Shown here: positions 26,175 through 33,459 of the stretch, in pieces
How positions within the stretch are numbered: the stretch's first letter is position 1
Layout of the letters: the number at the start of each line of letters is the position of its first letter
Assembly (NCBI GenBank): GCA_036703315.1
Contig: DATNPH010000278.1
Span: forward strand, 1 to 40,390
DNA from: DATNPH01 sp036703315
GTDB lineage: Bacteria; Cyanobacteriota; Cyanobacteriia; Cyanobacteriales; Coleofasciculaceae
Direction: 5' to 3'
Length of the DNA: 40,390 nt
Notes under the pieces: generated by a model
What the model saw: only the letters and a program-made list of their open reading frames with translations
Database searches by the model: none
Told to the model about the DNA's origin: nothing
Program-made: the position numbers and the translations under genes

Positions 26175-26285
26175 ATGATAAATTGGCCCGCCTGGATTCC
26201 TAATCCTACTTCGTGGATGAGTGCAATTTTCCTAATTCTGCATCATCTGATGTCTGTCGGTTCTGCCACTCAATCTGACCAATAG
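26175..26285 (+). CDS. 36-residue ORF between the two dynamin genes
   Basis: ATG at 26175, TAG at 26283-26285, one base before the ATG of the second dynamin gene (26287). The peptide is aromatic and hydrophobic: MINWPAWIPNPTSW, then a possible short membrane segment MSAIFLILHHLM, then a polar tail. The ribosome site is weak (GGTTTTAGAG). The tight spacing is what translational coupling would require, so a real micropeptide is plausible. Chance cannot be excluded for an ORF this short. No homologue is known to me. Confidence 0.4.
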   Translation: MINWPAWIPNPTSWMSAIFLILHHLMSVGSATQSDQ

Positions 26286-26286
26286 T

Positions 26287-27981
26287 ATGGAACAGCAGGA
26301 AGTTTGTCAGCAACTCTCAACTTATCTTAGAGCTGCTATTGGGCTGCTTGATTTTGACCAGAACTCGCAGCTGCGAAACGATGTAATTTCCATCTGCGAT
26401 CATTTGGAGAATCCAAGTTTTCGGATTGCTGTTTTTGGCCCCTTTAATTATGGCAAGTCAACCCTGCTTAATGCTTTGTTAGGGAATCGGACTCTACCGA
26501 TTGATCTGATTCCCACAACAGGCGCGGCTATTACCGTTAAGTATGGAAATGAGCCACATACTCGAATTAAGCTGTTGGATGGCAGAGAAATTTATGAAAG
26601 CGGAACGGAAGTTCTCAAGCAATTTGCCATCCTTGATGATAATAGGCGAATGCGCAGTGATGTTGCTTCTGTAGAGGTTTTTTGTCCCCATCCTTTCCTC
26701 CAAACGGGTGTAGAACTGCTGGATTTGCCTGGAACGAATGATAGGGAAGCACAGGATATGCTGGTGCGTGACCAATTGCTAACGGCTGATTTGGTTGTTC
26801 AGGTGCTAGATGCTCGAAAGTTAATGACGTTAGGGGAACGTGAAAATCTGAGAGATTGGCTGATTGACAGAGGTATTAAAACCGTTGTTTTCGTTGTCAA
26901 TTTCCTGAATTTGTTAGAACCTGAAGACCAAAAACAAGTCTACAATCGTCTACTTTTTGTGGCAGAAAGTTTTCGGGCAGCGTTACCGAATAATGTTAGT
27001 AATCTGTATCGTGTGGATGCCTTACCTGCTTTAAGAGCAAGACTAAAAGGCGATGTGTCAGCTGCACAGAGTACAGGACTGGCGATGTTTGAATCTGCCT
27101 TGCAAACAATTGTGGCGGTTCAGCAAGAGAAGCAAGCGGTTCGTTTTCCTCGTGTGCAGGCGATCGCGTTTCAGGTAAAGACTGCGCTACAAGCCAAAGC
27201 GCAAGCGATCGCAACTGACTTGGAATCCGCTGAAACTAAGCGCAAGACGAAGACCGAGATTAAACAAAAGGCACAGAAACTGATTCAAAAAGGTTTCTCT
27301 GCAAGCGTTTCAGACTTCCAGAGTTGGCTGTACCTGCCAAAACTTATAGACCGCTATCAATCTGAAGTAGCTTCAGCACTCCAGCAAGGTACATTTAGTA
27401 CCTGGGAACGTGGCGTATTCAAGCAAGCGATCGCAGAGCATCAACAGGCTGTTGTGAAATGGGTACATCAAGCCTGTGAGTTTTTTAACTACAGTCAACC
27501 TGCTGATCTATGGATTTCATTTCCTGAAAAACCCGAAGTCATTCTACCCGAACCCCCCAACCAAGCATCTAGTTCAAAACAGTCAAATGATGTTGCCCCA
27601 GTTGCACTCACAACTGGGCTGGGTTGGCTTTTAGGAGGACCCGTTGGAGCGGTAGTGGTTGGGGGCGCTACCTATCTACTCAATCAGATTAATCAAGATA
27701 CAGATTCAGACCAACCAGAACCATTAATTTCTGATTTGGATGCAGTCTCACAAGCTTATACTGAGGCCGCTCAAGACTATCTAACTCGCTTCAGTACTCA
27801 AGCGTTCTCCACGCTTCGCAACTATGAGGAAATAGCAGAAAAGCTTATTAACACTCAAGTAACTGAAGAACCGTTGAAAATGACAATGCAGCATCATCAG
27901 TTACAGTTACTACAAACTTTATTGGATAACTTGAATCAAGAGTTGGAGTCGCTGAGCGCCAGATTGTCACTTGAAAAATAA
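26287..27981 (+). CDS. Bacterial dynamin-like GTPase, second of the pair
   Basis: 564 residues, shorter than its neighbour. P-loop GPFNYGKST (51-59), G2 in IPTTGAA (about 77-78), G3 DLPG (146-149). G4 is degenerate: FVVNFLNLL (about 202-210) has Asn where the family has N/T-K-x-D. A helical middle region with KAKAQAIATDLESAETKRK follows. A single glycine-rich hydrophobic block at about 437-466 (LGWLLGGPVGAVVVGGATYL) may be the membrane paddle. A C-terminal helix with Leu/Gln repeats ends it. Paired dynamins often form hetero-oligomers; this is the likely arrangement here. Confidence 0.85.
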   Translation: MEQQEVCQQLSTYLRAAIGLLDFDQNSQLRNDVISICDHLENPSFRIAVFGPFNYGKSTLLNALLGNRTLPIDLIPTTGAAITVKYGNEPHTRIKLLDGREIYESGTEVLKQFAILDDNRRMRSDVASVEVFCPHPFLQTGVELLDLPGTNDREAQDMLVRDQLLTADLVVQVLDARKLMTLGERENLRDWLIDRGIKTVVFVVNFLNLLEPEDQKQVYNRLLFVAESFRAALPNNVSNLYRVDALPALRARLKGDVSAAQSTGLAMFESALQTIVAVQQEKQAVRFPRVQAIAFQVKTALQAKAQAIATDLESAETKRKTKTEIKQKAQKLIQKGFSASVSDFQSWLYLPKLIDRYQSEVASALQQGTFSTWERGVFKQAIAEHQQAVVKWVHQACEFFNYSQPADLWISFPEKPEVILPEPPNQASSSKQSNDVAPVALTTGLGWLLGGPVGAVVVGGATYLLNQINQDTDSDQPEPLISDLDAVSQAYTEAAQDYLTRFSTQAFSTLRNYEEIAEKLINTQVTEEPLKMTMQHHQLQLLQTLLDNLNQELESLSARLSLEK

Positions 27982-28082
27982 ATCGTGCTATGAGAGCCGT
28001 ATGCCGTCTTGTCGCTTCCTTACTACGCTACGTCTGCTGACTCTCCTTCCCGACATCTGGCACCTGTCCGTCCGCTAACCCA

Positions 28083-28205
28083 CCAGGGAATCAATTCTCT
28101 GGCTCGTAAGTTAAGTCCTCTCAAGAGGACTAAATGCCTAGTTTACATAGCTTTCAGTCTATTTTAATGGACTTAATCGATGAGCCCGGAAATTGATTTC
28201 CGGGC
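28083..28205. mobile_element. Palindromic element (MITE-like, IS200/IS605-type ends)
   Basis: Three near-perfect hairpins in 123 bases: CCAGGGAAT/ATTCTCTGG (28083-28102), AGTCCTCT/AGAGGACT (about 28114-28131) and GCCCGGAAAT/ATTTCCGGGC (28184-28205). AAGTCCTCTCAAGAGGACT and AGCCCGGA recur in the same order at 40317-40385. This is typical of non-coding palindromic elements in cyanobacteria. It fills most of the 488-base gap 27982-28469; no gene is seen. Nearby (28265-28320) the repeated cgctaacg motif may be another remnant. Confidence 0.6.
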
Positions 28206-28373
28206 GGGTTGTATAGCTTACTGAGAAGGGTGCAAGATATCAACTTCGTCACTTATAGCTGTCTCTCGTTCCGACGCTTGCCATCTCGCTAACGCTACAG
28301 CTTCGCTTCACGCTAACGATCCAATCCAAAATTACTTTGTCACCCTCACCAGTGGCATAGTTGTCCCTACTTG

Positions 28374-28406
28374 AAACAAACCCGACAAAAAGAGTCGGGT
28401 TTGTTT
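28374..28406 (+). terminator. 13-bp perfect hairpin upstream of thrC
   Basis: Arms AAACAAACCCGAC (28374-28386) and GTCGGGTTTGTTT (28394-28406) with a 7-base A-rich loop; a T-run (GGTTTTTTGG) follows at about 28411. It lies 64 bases before the thrC start. Either it ends transcription from the dynamin side or it acts as an attenuator in the thrC leader. Confidence 0.6.
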
Positions 28407-28469
28407 GACTGGTTTTTTGGACTGTGTTACTATCAGGCGACGATTGACGGAAATAGGAAGATTGTACTT

Positions 28470-29774
28470 ATGACCCAGGCTGCTATACCCCAGACATTAC
28501 CGACGTCTGCAACGTTTAAGAATCTGACGTGTAAAGAATGCGGTGCCGATTACGAACCTCAGGCAATACATGTTTGTGAGTTTTGTTTTGGTCCTTTGGA
28601 AGTTAGTTACGATTACGACGCTCTCCGACGCCACGTAACCCGCGAAAGTATCCAGGCAGGTCCGCATTCGATTTGGCGCTATCGTCCGTTCTTACCTGTT
28701 GCCACTGATAATGTCATCGATGTTGGCACTGGCATGACGCCCTTAGTGAAATCTAATCGGTTAGCACGACGCCTAGGTCTGAAAAACCTCTACATCAAGA
28801 ATGATGCTGTCAACATGCCCACCCTCAGCTTCAAAGATCGGGTGGTGTCTGTTGCTTTAACTAGAGCACGGGAACTCGGTTTCTCTACAGTGTCCTGTGC
28901 TAGTACTGGTAACTTGGCCAATTCTACAGCCGCGATCGCAGCTCATGCTGGCTTAGACTGTTGCGTCTTTATCCCTGCTGACCTAGAGGCTGGTAAAGTC
29001 CTAGGCACCCTGATCTACAACCCCACTGTCATGGCAGTGCAAGGCAATTACGACCAAGTCAACCGCCTGTGCTGTGAGGTTGCCAACACCCATGGCTGGG
29101 GCTTTGTCAACATTAACCTACGCCCCTACTACTCTGAAGGCTCAAAAACCCTTGGTTTTGAAGTTGCCGAACAACTCGGCTGGCAGTTGCCTGACCATAT
29201 CGTTGCACCTTTAGCCTCTGGCTCGCTATTTACCAAAATCCACAAGGGCTTCCAGGAATTCATCAAAGTTGGTCTGGTTGATGATAAGAAGGTTCGCTTC
29301 AGTGGGGCACAGGCAGAAGGTTGCTCACCCATTGCTCAAGCTTTCCGGGAAGGACGCGACTTTGTGACGCCCGTTAAACCCAACACGATCGCTAAGTCTA
29401 TTGCGATTGGCAACCCAGCTGACGGTGTCTATGCCCTTGAGCTAGCTAGAAAAACTGGTGGGGAGATTGAATCAGTCAATGATGCGGAAATTGTTGAAGG
29501 CATGAAGTTGCTAGCGGAAACGGAAGGTATCTTCACCGAAACGGCTGGTGGCACCACGATTGCTGTCCTGAAGAAATTAGTAGAAGCCGGAAAAATTAAC
29601 CCGGATGAGACTACCGTTGTCTACATTACTGGTAATGGCCTGAAAACCCAAGAAGCTGTGCAGGGCTATATTGGTGAACCCCTAACAATTGAGCCGAAGC
29701 TGGATAGTTTCGAGCGGGCATTGGAGCGCTCACGGACTCTTGATCGCCTGGAATGGCAACAAGTGTTGGTTTAA
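28470..29774 (+). CDS. thrC: Threonine synthase
   Basis: 434 residues from the ATG at 28470 (MTQAAIPQTL). The frame is open back to 28371, but that part overlaps the hairpin and is not protein-like. The N-terminus has a small zinc-ribbon-like motif (CKECGADYEPQAIHVCEFC). Pyridoxal phosphate Lys122 lies in MPTLSFKDRV; STGNLANSTAA binds the cofactor phosphate; AETEGIFTETAGGTT is near the C-terminus. It converts O-phosphohomoserine to threonine. A MoaD/ThiS-like gene follows after 79 bases. Confidence 0.93.
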   Translation: MTQAAIPQTLPTSATFKNLTCKECGADYEPQAIHVCEFCFGPLEVSYDYDALRRHVTRESIQAGPHSIWRYRPFLPVATDNVIDVGTGMTPLVKSNRLARRLGLKNLYIKNDAVNMPTLSFKDRVVSVALTRARELGFSTVSCASTGNLANSTAAIAAHAGLDCCVFIPADLEAGKVLGTLIYNPTVMAVQGNYDQVNRLCCEVANTHGWGFVNINLRPYYSEGSKTLGFEVAEQLGWQLPDHIVAPLASGSLFTKIHKGFQEFIKVGLVDDKKVRFSGAQAEGCSPIAQAFREGRDFVTPVKPNTIAKSIAIGNPADGVYALELARKTGGEIESVNDAEIVEGMKLLAETEGIFTETAGGTTIAVLKKLVEAGKINPDETTVVYITGNGLKTQEAVQGYIGEPLTIEPKLDSFERALERSRTLDRLEWQQVLV

Positions 29775-29853
29775 TAGTTTTCTTTCGTATTACTTGGTAG
29801 AGAGGTGCCTACAATATCTCTACAATCCAAAATCCTTGATTTAGAATCCAACT

Positions 29854-30129
29854 ATGGCTGTCAAAGTTTTGATTCCTACGGCTCTGCAAAAATTCACTAA
29901 TGAACAAGCAACGATTGAATGTATCAGCAGTAATGTTGCTGAACTGTTCGACGCTCTTGAACAAAGCTGTCCTGGTATTAAAGGACGCCTGTGTGATGAC
30001 GAGGGCAAGCCGCGTCGCTTTTTGAACTTTTACGTTAACAGTGAGGACATCCGCTTTCTAGAGGGTACAAATACAGAACTCCAAGATGGAGACGAAGTGA
30101 GCATTGTACCAGCAGTTGCCGGTGGATGA
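29854..30129 (+). CDS. MoaD/ThiS family ubiquitin-like protein
   Basis: 91 residues ending in VPAVAGG, the diglycine tail that is adenylated and thiocarboxylated in sulfur carriers. FLNFYVNSEDIRFLEG and ELQDGDEVSIVPAVAGG are the last strands of the beta-grasp fold. Family role: sulfur donation in molybdopterin, thiamin or cysteine synthesis. Its place beside thrC recalls CysO-type carriers of amino-acid sulfur pathways, but the partner enzyme is not in the window. It is probably co-transcribed with thrC. Confidence 0.85.
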   Translation: MAVKVLIPTALQKFTNEQATIECISSNVAELFDALEQSCPGIKGRLCDDEGKPRRFLNFYVNSEDIRFLEGTNTELQDGDEVSIVPAVAGG

Positions 30130-30502
30130 TGCATCCTACTAAGTACTGCGTGTTGCCCTATCAAAGTCAATCAACTAAGATCAACCTTAATTGCTAGAAT
30201 TCTTCACATTTCTGGAAACAGCGATGATGGAGAATTCTTCCTTTTATACTCAAAGAACTTTTGACTTTTGACGTTCACGGTAGCGGCACTAGCGGCACTA
30301 GTGGCTTTAGTCTTGAAATAAAGTGTTCCCTGGGAATATAGCCGTAGAATTAAAATAAGTGTCAAAAGTACGCAGGGTCGCAAAAGCGTCTTTTTACCTC
30401 AAACCCCTTGGTAGCTACAGCTACCAAGATAAATATACGAAGACCTGAAAATAAGCGATCGCAAAACACATAAAGACATAGAGAAAAGGATTCACTTGAG
30501 CT
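30130..30502. other. Intergenic region with short repeat and palindrome
   Basis: 373 bases with no gene. The 9-mer AGCGGCACT is repeated directly at about 30283-30300. A perfect 10-bp inverted repeat with a 2-base spacer (CTTGGTAGCT / AGCTACCAAG, 30407-30428) lies 75 bases before the DUF2996 gene. This could be an operator or a 5' leader hairpin. Confidence 0.4.
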
Positions 30503-31234
30503 ATGGCAGAAGAGAAAAGTCCCAATCCAGAGGCAGAAGTAGCAGAAGTCGAGTCTCCTTCTCCTAATCCAAACGCTGGAGAATCGGGAACTCCAGCTGC
30601 CTCTATAGAGAATGCTCCCAGTAGCGATGAATCGAAGGTAAGCGATTTTCCCACGGCTAATGCCCCTGATCCCCAAGCGACAATCCCCGAAGCCAATCCT
30701 GATGCGCTTGATCAGTCGGATGTAGATCCAGCAGAAGCCAATCCACCTGCCAAAAAGCCAGCCGCAAAAGCTGCCGATAAGAAGAAGCCTGAGGCTGAAG
30801 CGGCTGACGGGAAGAAGCCTGATGCTAAAGCGGCGAAAGCCAAAAAAGAGAAGGCACCCGCCGTTGAAGACAAGCCCTTTACTCAATTTATTGAGCAAGA
30901 CTACTTGCCAGCCTTGAAGAAAGCTTTTGCTAAAGAAGGAATCGAGGATGTAGAAGTGACCTTTGTTAAGGACAAAATCCAGATTCCTGGTATAAGCCCA
31001 AGCGATGCTTGCTGGCAAGTAGCAGGTTCCTGGAAAGATGGACAGCGCCGGTTCAACATTTATTTCCCTGAGGAAGACATTAGTAAGCTAAAGGCTTTCT
31101 CTTGGGCTACAAATGGGACTCACCCCAGTACTCTAGAGTCTTTCATGATTGATGAGCGCAGAGTAACGCTAGACCTGATGGTGTTTTACACCATGCAACG
31201 GCTGAACGCTCAGAAGTGGCTGGCTAGGAATTAG
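30503..31234 (+). CDS. DUF2996-type protein with long charged N-terminus
   Basis: 243 residues. The first ~125 are low in complexity: an acidic, Pro-rich part, then Lys/Ala-rich repeats (KKPAAKAADKKKPEAEAADG). The globular C-terminus (~126-243) starts FTQFIEQDYLPALKKAFA and runs through SDACWQVAGSWKDGQRRFNI and MIDERRVTLDLMVFYTMQRL. I place this in DUF2996, a family of cyanobacteria and plastids of unknown function; the placement is from recall. The Lys/Ala tract may make the tail nucleic-acid- or membrane-binding. Confidence 0.6.
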   Translation: MAEEKSPNPEAEVAEVESPSPNPNAGESGTPAASIENAPSSDESKVSDFPTANAPDPQATIPEANPDALDQSDVDPAEANPPAKKPAAKAADKKKPEAEAADGKKPDAKAAKAKKEKAPAVEDKPFTQFIEQDYLPALKKAFAKEGIEDVEVTFVKDKIQIPGISPSDACWQVAGSWKDGQRRFNIYFPEEDISKLKAFSWATNGTHPSTLESFMIDERRVTLDLMVFYTMQRLNAQKWLARN

Positions 31235-31248
31235 AGTTCTGTCAAGTA

Positions 31249-31278
31249 CCCCACTTGTACGCGCCGCATCAAGTGGGG
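31249..31278 (+). terminator. Hairpin after the DUF2996 gene
   Basis: CCCCACTTG (31249-31257) and CAAGTGGGG (31270-31278) pair perfectly around a 12-base loop, 14 bases after the stop. There is no T-run, so it may stabilise the 3' end rather than terminate. Confidence 0.45.
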
Positions 31279-31493
31279 CTTCCGGCGATTTTGCTAGATT
31301 AAGAGCGCGACTATAACCTTACCCAACTGAGTCACCTCACTGGGTAATAAGTATTTAGGTGGACAAAAAATTGTCAATATGTTGCAACTCTTAACGTTCT
31401 GATCATCTTTCCCGACCCTGTCCCTTGGTAGACTGAATTCCAGCTAGCGAAACAAATAATTAGCACGACTCCCAAGGCAAAAATAAAAAGAAG

Positions 31494-32570
31494 ATGGTAG
31501 ATTCCCTCAAAAAACCTGGTTTTGAAGAGATGCGACCAGGGGTAAAAGTCCCAGCGAAGGAAACCCTGCTGACGCCCCGGTTCTACACCACCGACTTTGA
31601 TGAAATGGCGCGAATGGATCTCTCGCCTAACGAGGATGAGCTGCTCGCGATCCTAGAAGAGTTTCGCGCTGATTACAATCGCCACCACTTTGTCCGGGAT
31701 GCAGAGTTTGAACAATCCTGGGATCATATTGACGGGGAAAAGCGTCAGTTGTTCATTGAGTTTCTAGAGCGTTCCTGTACGGCGGAGTTTTCCGGTTTCT
31801 TGCTATACAAAGAATTGGGACGCCGCTTAAAGAACAAAAACCCACTCCTGGCAGAATGCTTCACGCTGATGTCTCGTGATGAGGCACGTCATGCGGGGTT
31901 CCTGAATAAAGCGATGTCAGATTTCAATATGTCGCTAGATTTGGGATTCCTCACGAAGAGTCGTAAGTACACCTTCTTTAAGCCGAAGTTTATTTTCTAC
32001 GCCACTTACCTCTCAGAGAAGATTGGTTACTGGCGGTACATTACTATTTATCGGCACCTAGAAGCGCATCCAGAAGACCGCATCTATCCGATTTTCCGGT
32101 TCTTTGAAAACTGGTGTCAGGATGAAAATCGCCACGGTGATTTCTTTGATGCCCTCATGAAAGCTCAGCCTCAGGTTTTGAATGATTGGAAGGCGAAGCT
32201 GTGGAGTCGGTTCTTCTTGCTGTCAGTGTTTGTGACGATGTATCTCAATGACATCCAGCGTGCTGACTTCTATGCCTCGCTCGGTTTAAATGCCCGTGAG
32301 TATGATAAGTACGTGATCGAGAAGACGAACGAAACGTCAGCGCGGGTATTCCCAGTGATTCTGGATGTGGAGAATCCAGAGTTTTATAATCGCTTAGAGA
32401 TTTGCATCAAGAATAATGAGAAGTTGAGTGCGATCGCATCTTCCAAAACTCCCAAATTCCTGCAATTTTTCCAGAAACTGCCCCTCTACGTCTCAAATGG
32501 CTGGCAGTTCGTGCGACTGTACCTGATGAAGCCCATTGAAGTGACATCCTGGCAAGGTACTGTCCACTAA
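31494..32570 (+). CDS. acsF: Mg-protoporphyrin IX monomethyl ester oxidative cyclase
   Basis: 358 residues, full length for AcsF/ChlA. Di-iron ligand motifs are visible: EFLERSCTAEFSGFLLYKEL; MSRDEARHAGFLNKA (ExxH); and ENWCQDENRHGDFFDAL (second ExxH). The N-terminus contains TPRFYTTDFDEMARMDLSP, well conserved in the family. The enzyme makes the fifth (E) ring of chlorophyll using oxygen and NADPH, at the thylakoid, with the Ycf54 partner, which is not seen here. It stands alone: a 259-base leader upstream and a strong terminator after it. Confidence 0.95.
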   Translation: MVDSLKKPGFEEMRPGVKVPAKETLLTPRFYTTDFDEMARMDLSPNEDELLAILEEFRADYNRHHFVRDAEFEQSWDHIDGEKRQLFIEFLERSCTAEFSGFLLYKELGRRLKNKNPLLAECFTLMSRDEARHAGFLNKAMSDFNMSLDLGFLTKSRKYTFFKPKFIFYATYLSEKIGYWRYITIYRHLEAHPEDRIYPIFRFFENWCQDENRHGDFFDALMKAQPQVLNDWKAKLWSRFFLLSVFVTMYLNDIQRADFYASLGLNAREYDKYVIEKTNETSARVFPVILDVENPEFYNRLEICIKNNEKLSAIASSKTPKFLQFFQKLPLYVSNGWQFVRLYLMKPIEVTSWQGTVH

Positions 32571-32597
32571 AGTTTGCTCCGCTAACTTTTGATTTTG

Positions 32598-32629
32598 GCG
32601 GTTCTGCACCCGGTAGAACCGCTTTTTTT
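32598..32629 (+). terminator. Rho-independent terminator of acsF
   Basis: Arms GCGGTTCT (32598-32605) and AGAACCGC (32615-32622) with a 9-base loop and seven T directly after. It is 28 bases downstream of the acsF stop. Confidence 0.85.
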
Positions 32630-32661
32630 ATGAAGGGCTTTTGACGCAAAGGACGCAACAA

Positions 32662-33459
32662 ATGAGACTGGGATGGAATAGGTGGCAATTGGGAATAGGC
32701 TTACTCTTAGCCGCTACACCTGCCTGGGGGGAAACGCTGCCAGTGGAGTCTCCTAGTCCCATCATCCATCCGGTGGTAGAACAACGAGTTGCTCCTGGGG
32801 AAACGCTGCTGAGTCAAACCCAGCCAACCCCCCAGCCTCAAGCGACACCACAACCATCCGCTCAGGATTTGGATTTAAGCCCAGAAATCATTGAAAATAG
32901 TCCCGTTTTGCAGCGCTGGCGGCGTCAGGTACCGAATGTTTTAGAAGAAATTCGCAATGACCCCAGTTTTCGGACTCGGTTACGGTTGGGTTACTCCCAG
33001 TTTCCCTCTACTGGGCAAGCCGCAGGTTTTAATGTCGGTGTGGAGGATGTGTTTATTGGTCGCAGTGGCTTAACGGTGAGTGGGGATTATCAAAGGTCAT
33101 TTAATGGTGAGCGAGAAGCTTATGGTGCAGACTTACGTTACTATGTGCTTCCGTTGGGCGGTTATGTCAATATCGCGCCACAGGTGGGCTACCGGAATCT
33201 AACATCTGGTAAATTTTCGACGGATGGCGTCAATGTCGGTGCGCGGTTGATGTTGGCTTTGTCCCGCACGGGTGCGGCAGATATTTCTTTAACACAGAGT
33301 TTTGTTTCTCCTGGCAGCAATGAGGAAGTGGGCATCACAACGCTTTCGGTTGGCTATGCTGTTACCCGTAATCTGCGCTTGTCTACAGATATTCAAAGGC
33401 AGAATTCTAAGGAAGACAAGGATAGTCGAGTAGGGATTGTTTTAGAGTGGATGCCTTGA
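32662..33459 (+). CDS. Exported protein, probably outer-membrane beta-barrel-like
   Basis: 265 residues from the ATG at 32662, chosen because it starts a clean signal peptide (MRLGWNRWQLGIGLLLAATP, then AWG-E); a TTG seven codons upstream is less likely. A Pro/Gln-rich linker follows (about 50-80). The C-terminal ~160 residues alternate polar and hydrophobic residues (GLTVSGDYQRSFNG, YVNIAPQVGYRNLTSG, LRLSTDIQRQNSK), suggesting beta strands of a barrel or porin-like fold. The final aromatic is Trp (VLEWMP). No named family. Its stop codon is immediately followed by the first CRISPR repeat. Confidence 0.65.
   Translation: MRLGWNRWQLGIGLLLAATPAWGETLPVESPSPIIHPVVEQRVAPGETLLSQTQPTPQPQATPQPSAQDLDLSPEIIENSPVLQRWRRQVPNVLEEIRNDPSFRTRLRLGYSQFPSTGQAAGFNVGVEDVFIGRSGLTVSGDYQRSFNGEREAYGADLRYYVLPLGGYVNIAPQVGYRNLTSGKFSTDGVNVGARLMLALSRTGAADISLTQSFVSPGSNEEVGITTLSVGYAVTRNLRLSTDIQRQNSKEDKDSRVGIVLEWMP

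Noticed and set aside
30362..31018. 218-codon minus-strand frame
   Set aside because: It is the shadow of the Lys/Ala-rich DUF2996 gene; its Phe/Leu/Arg runs mirror those codons.
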